Counted from the stretch's first letter, positions 28,505 to 39,515 are shown. The stretch: DNA of 64,000 bases from Paracoccus seriniphilus (GCF_028553745.1 NZ_CP067130.1:310001-374000), one strand, 5' to 3'. Numbers and translations: made by a program. Notes: generated by a model from the letters alone, not told the origin.

Positions 28505-29389
28505 ATGACCGATACCGCAATGCCGAAAGCCGCCCGGAAGATGCAAGAGATCGCAGGCGAAACCCCACCCAGGCAGCAGCGCAGGCGGCGGCTCTCGGGA
28601 CGGGCCGTGGTGATGGCGCTTTATCTGCTGTTTCTGATGCTGCCGATCTATTGGCTGTTGAACATGAGCCTGAAGACCAATTCCGAGATTCTCGGAACCT
28701 TCAGCCTCTGGCCGCGCAATCTGACCTTTGCGAATTACCAGACGATCCTGACCGACCCAAGCTGGTATATGGGATATGTCAATTCGCTGATCTACGTGGT
28801 GATGAACACGGTCATCAGCCTTGCCGTGGCCTTGCCGGCCGCCTATGCCTTCAGCCGCTACAGCTTCATGGGCGACAAGCATCTGTTCTTCTGGCTGCTG
28901 ACCAATCGCATGGCCCCGCCCGCCGTCTTTGCCCTGCCCTTCTTCCAGCTGTATTCCTCGATCGGTCTCTTTGATACCCATGTCGCCGTCGCCCTGGCCC
29001 ATTGCCTGTTCAACGTCCCCCTGGCCGTCTGGATTCTCGAAGGATTCATGCGCGGTGTGCCCAGGGAAATCGACGAGACAGCCTATATCGACGGCTATTC
29101 CTTTCCGGCCTTCTTCATCAAGATATTCACTCCGCTGATCGCCAGCGGCATCGGCGTCGCGGCGTTCTTCTGCTTCATGTTCTCATGGGTCGAACTGTTG
29201 CTCAGCCGAACGCTGACCTCGGTGGATGCCAAACCGATTGCCGCCACCATGACCCGCACAGTCGGAGCCGCCGGCGTCGACTGGGGCGTGCTGGCCGCGG
29301 CGGGTGTCCTGACGATCCTGCCGGGGGCCTTGGTCATCTATTTCGTGCGCAACTACATCGCCAAGGGCTTTGCCCTGGGACGGGTGTGA
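28505..29389 (+). CDS. glpQ: Glycerol ABC transporter permease GlpQ-type
   Basis: A 294-residue MalG/UgpE-type permease. The cytoplasmic N-terminus is basic (PPRQQRRRRLSGRAVVM), six helices follow, and the EAA loop is FMRGVPREIDETAYIDGYS. The gene starts directly after the glpP stop. It is not the phosphodiesterase that carries the same symbol in E. coli. Confidence 0.88.
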   Translation: MTDTAMPKAARKMQEIAGETPPRQQRRRRLSGRAVVMALYLLFLMLPIYWLLNMSLKTNSEILGTFSLWPRNLTFANYQTILTDPSWYMGYVNSLIYVVMNTVISLAVALPAAYAFSRYSFMGDKHLFFWLLTNRMAPPAVFALPFFQLYSSIGLFDTHVAVALAHCLFNVPLAVWILEGFMRGVPREIDETAYIDGYSFPAFFIKIFTPLIASGIGVAAFFCFMFSWVELLLSRTLTSVDAKPIAATMTRTVGAAGVDWGVLAAAGVLTILPGALVIYFVRNYIAKGFALGRV

Positions 29390-29413
29390 TGGCGGGACTG
29401 AAAGGAGCTTGCA

Positions 29414-29689
29414 ATGCTTGACTGGATGGCATGGACATGGCCGACAGCGGTGTTTTTCCTGATCATTGCGGTGCTTCTGATCACCTTTACCGCGCTGGCG
29501 ATCAAGTTCCCCGAGGTGCCGCGCAAGGGGATCCTGAGGATCGAGACCACGCGTGGGGATCGCCTGTTCATCACGCTGCTGGGCTCTGCCTTCATCAATC
29601 TGCTGTGGCTGGCCGCGGGTCCTGGCCCGCAGCCCTATGCGCTGATCCTTTGCCTGGTCTATGCCGCTGCGGTCTTCCGCTGGGTCTAG
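29414..29689 (+). CDS. DUF2160 small membrane protein of the glycerol transporter operon
   Basis: A 91-residue protein with two or three hydrophobic segments (TAVFFLIIAVLLITFTALAI and FITLLGSAFINLLWLAAG). It matches the DUF2160 family found inside glycerol-type ABC operons between permease and binding-protein genes, where it corresponds to the position of glpU in rhizobia. The function is unknown; it may be an accessory membrane subunit. AAAGGAG precedes the ATG. Confidence 0.8.
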   Translation: MLDWMAWTWPTAVFFLIIAVLLITFTALAIKFPEVPRKGILRIETTRGDRLFITLLGSAFINLLWLAAGPGPQPYALILCLVYAAAVFRWV

Positions 29690-29760
29690 ATGATGGCAAT
29701 CCCCGGCGCAGGTCACCGCGCCGGACCGCCAACGTTCAACCGAAAGGGAGGAAAACTATA

Positions 29761-31479
<1,719 letters not shown>

Positions 31480-31494
31480 TCAGCATTCAAACAC

Positions 31495-31527
31495 AGGCCG
31501 GGGCGCAGAAATCCGCCCCGGCCTTTT
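31495..31527 (+). terminator. Rho-independent terminator of the glp operon
   Basis: An 11-base-pair perfect stem (AGGCCGGGGCG / CGCCCCGGCCT) with loop CAGAAATC is followed by TTTT. It lies 15 bases after the glpV stop. Confidence 0.9.
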
Positions 31528-31669
31528 GCGTCTGGCGGGACGTTCAAGGCAAGAACCCCATTCCGGCGGCCAAACGGGACGGGATCGGCGGCCCTGCCCT
31601 GTCCGATCAAGGACAGCAACTCATCGGGGGCAGCGAACATGGCTGCGTGCCCATGATTTCATGACCGCG

Positions 31670-33637
31670 CTAGAAAAGAAAATCCGCATCCACAAGATCA
31701 TGCTTCCCTTCCAGCATGATCCTGAAGTCCGCGACCCCGTCACCGTCGGTATCGCCGGCGATGTAGGTATTTCCCTTCTTGATCCAGCTGCGCAATTCCT
31801 GCGCGGTCTCCGAGAAGCCTGCCGAATCTATCAGATTGAAAGCCTGATCGCCGCCAAGCCCGGTGTTGGCGTCGATTTTCCTGAGATTGATCCGATCGCC
31901 ATCGGCATGCTCGAAATCGATGATGACATCGCCATCGGCCTGCCCGGTCGTGGCAAAGGCGAATGTATCGGCCCCGGCGGCCCCTTTCAGCATGTCCTCG
32001 CCAATGCCGCCGTCCAGCGTGTCCTTGCCGGTTCCGCCAAACAGCTCGTCATCGCCACGGCCACCCTCCAGGCGGTCATGGCCCGAGGCGCCATACAGCC
32101 TGTCGCTGCCGCTGCCCCCCCGAAGCGCATCATTCCCGTCGTCGCCCTTGAGCAGGTCAGCGCCCGTGCCGCCTTCGAGCTTGTCCTTTCCATCGCCTCC
32201 ATACAGCCTGTCGTTGCCGCTGCCGCCATGGATCGTGTCCTTGCCATCCTCACCCTCGAGCTGGTCCTTGCCCGCGCCGCCTTCGACGAAATCGTCATCC
32301 GCGCCGCCATACAGGCTGTCATTTCCAGCGCCACCGCTGACCCAGTCGCTGCCCTTGTTCCCTTCGACCCAGTCATCTCCGTCTTCGCCGAACAGCTTGT
32401 CGGCATCGCGGCGGCCGAACAGGAAATCGTCACCCTTTCCGCCGCGCACGAAATCCTGTTGCGCGCTGCCAATCACGGTGTCAGAGCCCTGGCCCGCATT
32501 GAAGTTGTTTGTCTCCCCCGAGGTCATCGAGAGCCCGTCCAGCCCCAGGTGATAGTCATCCGGCAGCCTGACATGATCCTTGCCGCCCCGCCCGTGGTCG
32601 ACCGGGTAACCGATGCCGACGCGTTCCAGAAGTTCATCGAAATCAAGCTTGTTGAAATCGACCACATCTGCACCATTGGTGAACACAGGTGTCACATTGA
32701 CACGGACCGAACCGGTGTTCGTCCCGGCCACGGCAAACTCCAGTTCCTCGACGCCGATGACCGTATCGGTCCAGCCGAGCCTGGTGTTGGTCACCGTGAT
32801 CTTGTGATTGGCCGGGTCGCCCTTGACGGAAATCTCGAAATCGTCGCGAAGAAACTTCTGGGCATTGGAACGCGGCACTGAAAGGCCCGAGTTGTAATAG
32901 CCCCCGTCGTCATAGACGAGCCGGTCAAATCCCTTGCCGCCGTCAATGACGGAGCCACCCTTGTACATGCCGGTCGGAGAACGGTCGATCTCATCGGGGT
33001 GATAGCCGTTGTTGCTGCGATAGTGGCTTGGGTAGAAGGTGCGAATGGTGTCGTCCTGATCACCCAGCGTTACGGTCTTGTCGCCCGACAGAAGATAGAC
33101 AGAGAAAGCCCAGTCCTCATCGCCAAGGCCCGACTCGAGAAGCGGCAACAGATCCATTTCCGTCGGCTCGAAGAATGCGCCATTCTCGGACGTCCATAGC
33201 CAATCCTGCGAGGTGGTATAGCTGTTGTAGGGACCGTATCTGCGAAGTCCCAGCGATCCGACACTGCTTTCGTCCTCCTGCAACTCCCATTTGAAATAGT
33301 TCAAACCGTTGCTTTCGGTTGCAACCAGTCTTGCCACATTGCTGAGGGTGCTGGTCTCGTTCACGGCACCTTCGGCTGATGTGCCAAGCCCGTAGAGTGT
33401 CAATTCATCATGTTCGATGTCTTCACCGGCTCTGAAGCTGCGAAACCGCTCAAGGGTCTCCCAGGCCTCTCGCCAAGCAAGCTTGGTGTCACCCTCTTCG
33501 GTGCGGTAGTTCCAGTCCGGATGGCTGGTAGAATAGAACCCCAGGGTGTCATAAGCACTGGACATGCGCGCCATGAGGTTGTCGATCGAATTGCTGGCGT
33601 CGAGCACCATCCCGACCACTGGAAGATTATTGGCCAT
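31670..33637 (-). CDS. RTX-type calcium-binding secreted protein
   Basis: A 655-residue acidic protein without a signal peptide. Residues ~1-380 are not recognised (NLPVVGMVLDASNSIDNLMA start, several Trp/Tyr-rich stretches). Residues ~385-560 are tandem GGxGxDxLx nonapeptides such as GGSGNDRLYGGDGKDKLEGG, which form a calcium-bound beta-roll. The C-terminus (ADTFAFATTGQADGDVIIDF, then FRIMLEGKHDLVDADFLF) is the hydrophobic ending typical of type I secretion substrates of the serralysin/RTX kind. No HExxH protease motif is seen, so a structural or adhesive role is as likely as an enzymatic one. No type I secretion genes are in the window. Confidence 0.88.
   Translation of the reverse strand: MANNLPVVGMVLDASNSIDNLMARMSSAYDTLGFYSTSHPDWNYRTEEGDTKLAWREAWETLERFRSFRAGEDIEHDELTLYGLGTSAEGAVNETSTLSNVARLVATESNGLNYFKWELQEDESSVGSLGLRRYGPYNSYTTSQDWLWTSENGAFFEPTEMDLLPLLESGLGDEDWAFSVYLLSGDKTVTLGDQDDTIRTFYPSHYRSNNGYHPDEIDRSPTGMYKGGSVIDGGKGFDRLVYDDGGYYNSGLSVPRSNAQKFLRDDFEISVKGDPANHKITVTNTRLGWTDTVIGVEELEFAVAGTNTGSVRVNVTPVFTNGADVVDFNKLDFDELLERVGIGYPVDHGRGGKDHVRLPDDYHLGLDGLSMTSGETNNFNAGQGSDTVIGSAQQDFVRGGKGDDFLFGRRDADKLFGEDGDDWVEGNKGSDWVSGGAGNDSLYGGADDDFVEGGAGKDQLEGEDGKDTIHGGSGNDRLYGGDGKDKLEGGTGADLLKGDDGNDALRGGSGSDRLYGASGHDRLEGGRGDDELFGGTGKDTLDGGIGEDMLKGAAGADTFAFATTGQADGDVIIDFEHADGDRINLRKIDANTGLGGDQAFNLIDSAGFSETAQELRSWIKKGNTYIAGDTDGDGVADFRIMLEGKHDLVDADFLF
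31960..32500 (-). repeat. RTX nonapeptide repeat block
   Basis: About 17 tandem copies of the 27-base unit coding for GGxGxDxLx lie within the RTX protein gene. The repeat also gives long open frames on the opposite strand, which are artefacts. Confidence 0.85.
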
Positions 33638-33949
33638 ACCGCGTGAATCCCTGAAGAATTTATTCCGGGTTCAACCTTGCAAGACAGGCGGCCACAGGAC
33701 CAGTTTTCACGGTCCAGCACCCAATCTGCCGACAATCTGTTGCGCGAAGGCCACAGGCTCGTGCATCCCCGTGCCGGGGTGATCATCGAACCCGACGGCA
33801 CGGGCAGCCAGTCGCGCAGCCGGGGGTTTTGATCCTGGAGGTCCAACGCGCTCATGCGCAGCCCGGCGACCGTCCAAGAGGACGGCCACCGGAAGAGGGT
33901 GAAACCAGCGCAGGGTCGCGCGGATCGTTGCCGGGCCTTGGCCCGCTGG
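33638..33949. other. Intergenic region between RTX gene and carnitine dehydrogenase
   Basis: This 312-base gap lies between two minus-strand genes. It must contain the RTX promoter. I found no credible gene, terminator or palindrome in it. Confidence 0.35.
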
Positions 33950-35392
33950 TCAGACCTTCTGTCCGACGTGGCGTCCGGCACCTTCGGGCAAGGGCATGCC
34001 GGCATGCGCCGTGGCATAGGCCGTCAGCCTTGCGGCAACCTCATCAGAGGGAAGCGCGCTGACCCGGGCCTTCATGTCCATATGCAGCAGCAGCGTCTCG
34101 ACCGTCGCGGCCAGCTTGCCATCGGAGCCAAGCAGCCGGTGGAAGAGATGCATTTTCTTGCCCTCTCCCTTCAGCACCTGGGTGGTGATGGTCAGCGCAT
34201 CGCCCTCATGCATCTCGTTCAGGAAACGGACATGGCTTTCGACGGTGAAATAGCTGCCGCCCGATGCGATGTATTCCGCGTCGCAGCCGATCATCTCCAT
34301 GAAGCGATCGGTCGCCTGAGCCGCGGCCTCGAGATATTTCGCCTCGTTCATGTGGCCATTGTAATCGGTCCAGCTTTGCGGGATCCGGCGGCTGACGGTG
34401 ACGGGCAGATCCGCGGGTTCCGGGTCGGGCAGCATGGCCTCGTGGCTGTTGATGGTGCCACCTGCGCCGCTGCCGGATTTCTTCAGCGCCCGCATCATGC
34501 CGACCAGGTTGTCGTCGCGCAAACGTTCCAGATCGCGGATCGACATATGGCCCGACTGTGCGTCGGACTGGCTGGCGATCAGATCCACCAGTTCATCGGT
34601 GAATTCGGGCACATCCATCAGCTTGGTCCAGGGCCATTCCAGCGCCGGACCGAATTGCGCCATGAAGTGCTTCATTCCCGCTTCGCCGCCGGCAATGCGA
34701 TAGGTTTCGAACAGGCCCATCTGCGCCCACCGCAGGCCAAATCCAAAGCGGATCGCATCATCCAGTTCCTCGGTCGTGCAGATCCCATCCTTGATCAGCC
34801 ACAGCCCTTCGCGCCAGACCGCCTCCAGCAGCCGGTCCGCGATATGGGCGTCGATCTCCTTGCGCACGACCAGCGGCTTCATCCCGACCGAGGTCAGCAG
34901 GGCGCTGGCGCGTTGTGTCACCGCGTCGGGCGTCGCCGCCGAGGGAACCAATTCGACCAGTGGCAGCAGATAGACCGGGTTGAAGGGATGCGCGACAATG
35001 ATCTGACCGGGATTCAGGGCACCTTCCTGCAATTCCGAGGGCTTGAACCCCGACGTCGAAGAGCCAAGTATCGCGTCCCTGGGCGCATGTTGCTGGATCA
35101 GCTTGTGGATCTTGTGCTTCAGATCCAGCCGCTCGGGCACGCTTTCCTGAATCCAGACCGCATCCGATACGGCCTCGGCCATGTCGGCGTGAAAGCTCAG
35201 CTTGCCTTCCGGTGGCAGCGCCTTGTCATAGAGCGAGGGCAACGCGCGGCGGGCATTGGCCAGAACCTCGCCGATCTTGCGTTCGGCCTGGGGGTCGGGA
35301 TCGAACACCCGAACATCCCAGCCATTCAGCAGAAACCGCGCGGCCCAGCCACCCCCGATCACCCCGCCGCCAATGATTGCTGCTGTCGTCAT
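33950..35392 (-). CDS. L-carnitine dehydrogenase fused to betainyl-CoA thioesterase
   Basis: A 480-residue fusion. Residues ~1-315 are a 3-hydroxyacyl-CoA-dehydrogenase-type NAD enzyme: Rossmann motif AAIIGGGVIGGGWAARFLL, QESVPERLDLKH, SSTSGFKPSELQ and VAHPFNPVYLLPLVELV, all as in L-carnitine dehydrogenase (CdhA). Residues ~335-470 are a hotdog thioesterase (QSWTDYNGHMNEAKYLEA) like CdhB, which releases glycine betaine from betainyl-CoA. It would oxidise carnitine to 3-dehydrocarnitine and also perform the last step of the short pathway, with the next gene (cdhC) acting between them. The fused form occurs in several alphaproteobacteria. Confidence 0.9.
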   Translation of the reverse strand: MTTAAIIGGGVIGGGWAARFLLNGWDVRVFDPDPQAERKIGEVLANARRALPSLYDKALPPEGKLSFHADMAEAVSDAVWIQESVPERLDLKHKIHKLIQQHAPRDAILGSSTSGFKPSELQEGALNPGQIIVAHPFNPVYLLPLVELVPSAATPDAVTQRASALLTSVGMKPLVVRKEIDAHIADRLLEAVWREGLWLIKDGICTTEELDDAIRFGFGLRWAQMGLFETYRIAGGEAGMKHFMAQFGPALEWPWTKLMDVPEFTDELVDLIASQSDAQSGHMSIRDLERLRDDNLVGMMRALKKSGSGAGGTINSHEAMLPDPEPADLPVTVSRRIPQSWTDYNGHMNEAKYLEAAAQATDRFMEMIGCDAEYIASGGSYFTVESHVRFLNEMHEGDALTITTQVLKGEGKKMHLFHRLLGSDGKLAATVETLLLHMDMKARVSALPSDEVAARLTAYATAHAGMPLPEGAGRHVGQKV

Positions 35393-35471
35393 CTCTGCAT
35401 TTCCCTCTGAGATTGGTTCGCTTGCAGGCGAGAGGGCCGCCCGATTTCCGGGACCGCCCTTTGCCGGTCAG

Positions 35472-36389
35472 TTACTTTGCTACCGGCGCGCGCTTGGTCA
35501 GGCCCAGCTTTTCACGCACGGCTTCGGGGCCGATGATTTTTGCGCCCATGCCTTCGATGACACCGACGGCCTTTTCGACCAGTTGCGCATTGGTGGCCAG
35601 AACGCCCTTTTCAAGGAACAGGTTGTCTTCCAGACCGACCCGGACGTTGCCTCCTGCCAGAACGGCGGCCGCGGCATAGGGCATCTGGTCGCGTCCCAGC
35701 GAGAAGGCCGACCAGTTCCAGTCAGCAGGAATATTGTTGACCATCGCCATGAAGGTATTGAGGTCATTGGGCGCGCCCCATGGCACCCCCATGCACAGTT
35801 GCACCAGCGCCGGAGAGGTCAGGATGCCTTCCTTGACCAGCTGTGTGGCAAACCACAGATGGCCGGTGTCAAAGGCCTCGATCTCGGGCTTCACGCCCAG
35901 ATCGGTCATCATCTGGCCCATGGCGCGCAGCATGCCGGGCGTGTTGGTCATCACGTAATCGGCTTCGGCAAAATTCATGGTGCCGCAGTCCAGCGTGCAG
36001 ATTTCGGGCAGGCATTCGGCGATATGCGCCATCCGCTCGCTTGCCCCGATCATGTCGGTGGCGGCAGCGTTCACCGGAAAGGGTGCCTCGGTCGAGCCGA
36101 AGACGATGTCGCCGCCCATGCCCGCGGTCAGGTTCAGCACCACATCCACCTCGGCCGCGCGAATGCGGTCGGTCACTTCGCGATACAGGTCAAGGCGACG
36201 CGAGGGCGCACCGGTCTCGGGGTCGCGCACATGGCAATGCACGACGGCTGCCCCGGCTTTGGCCGCATCGATCGCGCTGTCGGCGATCTGCTGGGGCGAA
36301 CGCGGGACATGCGGGCTCTTGTCCTGGGTGCCGCCCGATCCGGTGATGGCAGCGGTGATGAAGACCTCGCGGTTCATGGTAAGGGGCAT
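35472..36389 (-). CDS. cdhC: 3-dehydrocarnitine cleavage enzyme (BKACE family)
   Basis: A 305-residue BKACE (DUF849) beta-keto acid cleavage enzyme. The zinc-site and active-site regions are visible: GAAVVHCHVRDPETGAPSR, PEIEAFDTGHLWFATQLV and the C-terminal GGNVRVGLEDNLFLEKG. In carnitine catabolism the family member CdhC splits 3-dehydrocarnitine with acetyl-CoA into betainyl-CoA and acetoacetate. The ATG at 36389 follows CAGGAG on the minus strand. It lies just upstream of the cdhA-cdhB fusion in the same direction. Acetoacetate use is not encoded nearby. Confidence 0.9.
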   Translation of the reverse strand: MPLTMNREVFITAAITGSGGTQDKSPHVPRSPQQIADSAIDAAKAGAAVVHCHVRDPETGAPSRRLDLYREVTDRIRAAEVDVVLNLTAGMGGDIVFGSTEAPFPVNAAATDMIGASERMAHIAECLPEICTLDCGTMNFAEADYVMTNTPGMLRAMGQMMTDLGVKPEIEAFDTGHLWFATQLVKEGILTSPALVQLCMGVPWGAPNDLNTFMAMVNNIPADWNWSAFSLGRDQMPYAAAAVLAGGNVRVGLEDNLFLEKGVLATNAQLVEKAVGVIEGMGAKIIGPEAVREKLGLTKRAPVAK

Positions 36390-36594
36390 GTCCTGACTCC
36401 TGTGGTTAGCCGTCAAATCCGGGATGGCCTGCGCGCCAACGCCAAGAGCTGCCATGGTGGGCCTCCAGCGGTCACAACCGTCTGGTTCCCTGGCAGGTTG
36501 CGTGGATGAGCGAGATCCGCACCAGTGAATACCATTTCCTTGTAGCCGGGATTCAGCAGTCGCATCTTAACTATTTCTGCCATATACTGAATGA

Positions 36595-37545
36595 ATGTCG
36601 CCACACCCGCCCCATGATTTTGAATTCCTGCTGTTCGATGGCTTTTCGAACATGGTTCTGGCCAATGCCATGGAACCGCTGCGCGACGTCAAGCTGCGCG
36701 GAATTTCAGGCAGTGTCGACTGGAGGGTGTCCACGATGGACGGCAGGGCCGTCCGAAGTTCCAGCGGCTTGCAGATTTCGCCCGATGGCGTCTTTGATCC
36801 CGACCGACCGGGACGACGGCTGTTTCTGGTCGCGGGCTATCATGTCCGAAGTCTGGCCACCCCGGCCTTGATCACGGCTCTGCGCAGGGCCGCGCGCGGC
36901 GCACAGCAGATCATTGCTGTCGATACCGCCGCCTGGCTGTTGGCTGCGGCCGGGCTGCTGGACGGGCAAAGCGCGACCATTCACTGGCAAGAACTGGATG
37001 ATTTCGAAGAGACGTTTTCGCGTGTCGATGTCTCGATCAGCCGCTATGTCCGCGCGGGGTCCTTCATCACATGTGGCGGTGCCAGCACCACGCTTGACCT
37101 CATGCTGGACCTGATCAAGGAGTTGTTCGGCGCTGCCGTCGCTTTCGAGGCTTCGACGATGTTCCTCTATGATGCGGAACGCCAGGCTTCGCTGCGTCGC
37201 GGGGCCAGCCGGCTGGAAGGCAATGCGCCGCGGGCGCTGCTGGCCGCGCTGGACGTGATGTCAGCCAATATCGAATCCCCCCTGTCGACGGGCGAGATTG
37301 CATCGCGCAGCCTGATTTCGGAACGGACCTTGCACCGCGTTTTCCAGCAGGAACTGATGATGAGCCCGGGCAAATACTACCAGATGCTGCGCTTGCAGCG
37401 TGCCCGGCATCTGGCCCTGGAAACACGACTGCCGCTGGAGCAGATCGCCCTGCGTTGCGGGTTTTCCTCGGCACCTTCCCTCTCGCGCGCCATACGCAAG
37501 GAATTCGGCGTGCCGATCAGGCATCTTTCTTCACGGAAAGCATAG
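36595..37545 (+). CDS. AraC-family regulator with GATase1-like sensor domain (CdhR-type)
   Basis: A 316-residue regulator. Residues ~1-190 are a DJ-1/PfpI-like domain (FEFLLFDGFSNMVLANAMEP, RLFLVAGYHVRSLATP). Residues ~215-315 are an AraC helix-turn-helix pair (SRSLISERTLHRVFQQELMM, IALRCGFSSAPSLSRAIRKE). It belongs to the GbdR/CdhR group that senses carnitine or betaine compounds. It is divergent from cdhC across 205 bases and is the likely activator of the carnitine genes. The residue at the usual sensor-domain nucleophile position is Asp (AVDTAAWLLAAAG), not Cys, so it should not be an active hydrolase. Confidence 0.85.
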   Translation: MSPHPPHDFEFLLFDGFSNMVLANAMEPLRDVKLRGISGSVDWRVSTMDGRAVRSSSGLQISPDGVFDPDRPGRRLFLVAGYHVRSLATPALITALRRAARGAQQIIAVDTAAWLLAAAGLLDGQSATIHWQELDDFEETFSRVDVSISRYVRAGSFITCGGASTTLDLMLDLIKELFGAAVAFEASTMFLYDAERQASLRRGASRLEGNAPRALLAALDVMSANIESPLSTGEIASRSLISERTLHRVFQQELMMSPGKYYQMLRLQRARHLALETRLPLEQIALRCGFSSAPSLSRAIRKEFGVPIRHLSSRKA

Positions 37546-37597
37546 GACGACACGGGAAACGGGAATCCGACATGGCCGGCAGAGGCGAATTTCCCCG

Positions 37598-38188
37598 TCA
37601 TCTGACCGGCGCGCGACAATCCAGGATTTCCGACACGATGGCCCTTGCGTAATCGGCATCCAGCGGTTTCCGATTGAGCAGGCGATACCAGAAAGCGCCG
37701 TGTACCATGGCCGAAATCACCTCGGGGTCGCGGTTGGGGGAAAGCTCTCCGTGCTCTTGCGCATGATGCAGCAGGGCGGTCATCATCCTTTCGCGGGGCT
37801 GAACGAAATCGGCAAGAAAGGCGTCTTGAAATGCGCGGTCCTGCTGCGCGGCTGCGATGAGTGCGCGCAGGATATCCCCATCGACATTCAGATGCTGAAA
37901 GACCTTGATCAGAAAATTCTCAAGCAAGGCCCGGCAATCCCCTGCCGTTTCCAGCATGGGGTCGGCGGCATAGTTGTGCGTTTCCTCGAACACCGCCTCA
38001 AGGACAAGTTCGGCCTTGGTGTTCCAGCGGTTGTAAAGCGTCTGACGCGCCACACCGGCCTCTTTGGCAATGGCGGCAATGGTGACCTTGTCATAGCCGT
38101 TTTCACGGATGAGCCGCAGCGCGGCCGCCTTCAGCGCGGCGCTGGCTTTGGCGTTTACCGGGCGCCCGCTTGCAACCTCTCTAGTCAT
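37598..38188 (-). CDS. TetR-family repressor, likely of the adjacent exporter
   Basis: A 196-residue TetR protein: N-terminal helix-turn-helix (TIAAIAKEAGVARQTLYNRW), and a ligand-binding core with a C-terminal TetR_C_11-like region. The ATG at 38188 follows AGGAGA on the minus strand; upstream in-frame starts are weaker. It is divergent from a Bcr/CflA exporter, with two matching operator-like sites between them, so it most likely represses the exporter and itself. Confidence 0.88.
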   Translation of the reverse strand: MTREVASGRPVNAKASAALKAAALRLIRENGYDKVTIAAIAKEAGVARQTLYNRWNTKAELVLEAVFEETHNYAADPMLETAGDCRALLENFLIKVFQHLNVDGDILRALIAAAQQDRAFQDAFLADFVQPRERMMTALLHHAQEHGELSPNRDPEVISAMVHGAFWYRLLNRKPLDADYARAIVSEILDCRAPVR

Positions 38189-38234
38189 GCAGATCTCCTG
38201 TTCAGCAGCGCCGGGCATGACGCGCCTTGATTAT

Positions 38235-38278
38235 TAGACATGCGTCCATTAATTGCAAATAGACTGAAGTCCATTAAT
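38235..38278. promoter_or_regulatory. Two tandem TetR operator candidates
   Basis: The motif TAGAC-N4-GTCCATTAAT occurs twice, at 38235-38253 and 38260-38278, exactly 25 bases apart. Each half is an imperfect palindrome (TAGAC/GTCCA). They lie between the divergent tetR and exporter starts, directly in front of the exporter. Confidence 0.75.
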
Positions 38279-38294
38279 CCTGACAGGAACCCAG

Positions 38295-39515
38295 ATGTCC
38301 CGAATAACCCTTTCTCCGAAACGCGCGGCGGCCGTCACGGCGGTTCTTGGCCTGCTGTCCCTGTTCCCACCGCTGGCGACCGACATGTATCTTGCCTCGC
38401 TTGGTGATCTGGCCGATGCGATGGGCGCCAGCCACACAGCGGCTGAATTCTCTCTTTCGATCTTCTTTCTTGGACTGTGCGTCGGACAGTTGCTGGTTGG
38501 CCTGCTGTCTGACGGCCATGGGCGCAAGGTGCCGCTTCTGGTCGGAACCGCGCTTTTCGTCGTCACCTCGGTGGCCCTGCCATTGATGAACGACATTCGG
38601 TGGTTCAACGCGCTACGCTTCGTTCAGGCCATCGGTGCCAGCGCGGGCATGGTCGTGGGGCGCGCCATCGTCAAGGATCTGTATGACGGACGGCGCGCGG
38701 CGCAGGTCATGACGGTTCTGGTGATGTTGCTGACGATCGGGCCGATCATGTCGCCAACGCTGGGAAGCCTGCTTCTCGAGATGTTCGGATGGCGCTCGAT
38801 CTTTGCCGTCATGGCCATGATCAGCGCCGTGGCCTTTGTCCTGTCGCTGATCGTTCTGCCTGAGACCCTGCATGTCACAAAACGCAAGGCGCGGCCCTTC
38901 CTGAACGGCACGCGCACGGCGATCGAGTTGCTGACTCAGCGCAGCTTTGTCACCATGGCCCTTGTGGCGGGCTGCGTGCAGGGGGGCATGTTTGCCTTCA
39001 TCACCGGATCATCGGGTGTGTTTCAGGGAATCTTCGGCCTGAGCGCGCTTGGCTTTGGCCTCATCTTTGCTCTCGTTGCGGCTGCGCTGATCGTTTTCGG
39101 CAAGGTGAACGGTCTGCTGTTGCGTCACCATGGCCCCGAGCAGATCCTCCGCGTCGGATTGCCCTGTTTCGTTGTCTCGGCCATGCTTCTGACGCTGGTC
39201 TCGGGAACGCAGTCGCTGTGGATCTTCATCCTGCCGCTCTGGGTTTCCATTGGCATGGTCGGGCTGCTTTCGGCAAATGCCATGTCGATCACGATGGAAC
39301 AGGCCCATGCGGGTGCAGGCATGGGCTCGGCACTGCTTGGCGCCATGCAATTTGCCATCGCCTTTCTGGTGTCATCCTGCGTCGCCATTGGCGCAACGGG
39401 TTCGGCACTGCCCATGTCCCTGGGCATTCTGCTGCCTGCCTGTCTGGCGACAGTTCTGTTCCTTGTCTCTGGGCAGCGCGCCGAACAGCCGCAATCGGGC
39501 AGCGCGGCCATCTAG
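38295..39515 (+). CDS. Bcr/CflA-family multidrug MFS exporter
   Basis: A 406-residue, 12-helix major facilitator. Family marks are LATDMYLASLGDLADAMG in helix 1, the motif A loop LLSDGHGRKVPLLVG, and motif C-like GPIMSPTLGSLLLEMFGWRS. The Bcr/CflA group exports drugs and some sulfur compounds such as cysteine. The true substrate is unknown. Confidence 0.88.
   Translation: MSRITLSPKRAAAVTAVLGLLSLFPPLATDMYLASLGDLADAMGASHTAAEFSLSIFFLGLCVGQLLVGLLSDGHGRKVPLLVGTALFVVTSVALPLMNDIRWFNALRFVQAIGASAGMVVGRAIVKDLYDGRRAAQVMTVLVMLLTIGPIMSPTLGSLLLEMFGWRSIFAVMAMISAVAFVLSLIVLPETLHVTKRKARPFLNGTRTAIELLTQRSFVTMALVAGCVQGGMFAFITGSSGVFQGIFGLSALGFGLIFALVAAALIVFGKVNGLLLRHHGPEQILRVGLPCFVVSAMLLTLVSGTQSLWIFILPLWVSIGMVGLLSANAMSITMEQAHAGAGMGSALLGAMQFAIAFLVSSCVAIGATGSALPMSLGILLPACLATVLFLVSGQRAEQPQSGSAAI

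Noticed and set aside
31526..32881. Plus-strand open frame of 451 codons with Val/Ile/Ala repeats
   Set aside because: It is the complement of the RTX repeats, which explains its apparent periodic structure.
33400..34017. Minus-strand frame bridging the RTX and carnitine genes
   Set aside because: It overlaps the coding part of both neighbours in the wrong phase and shows no family features.
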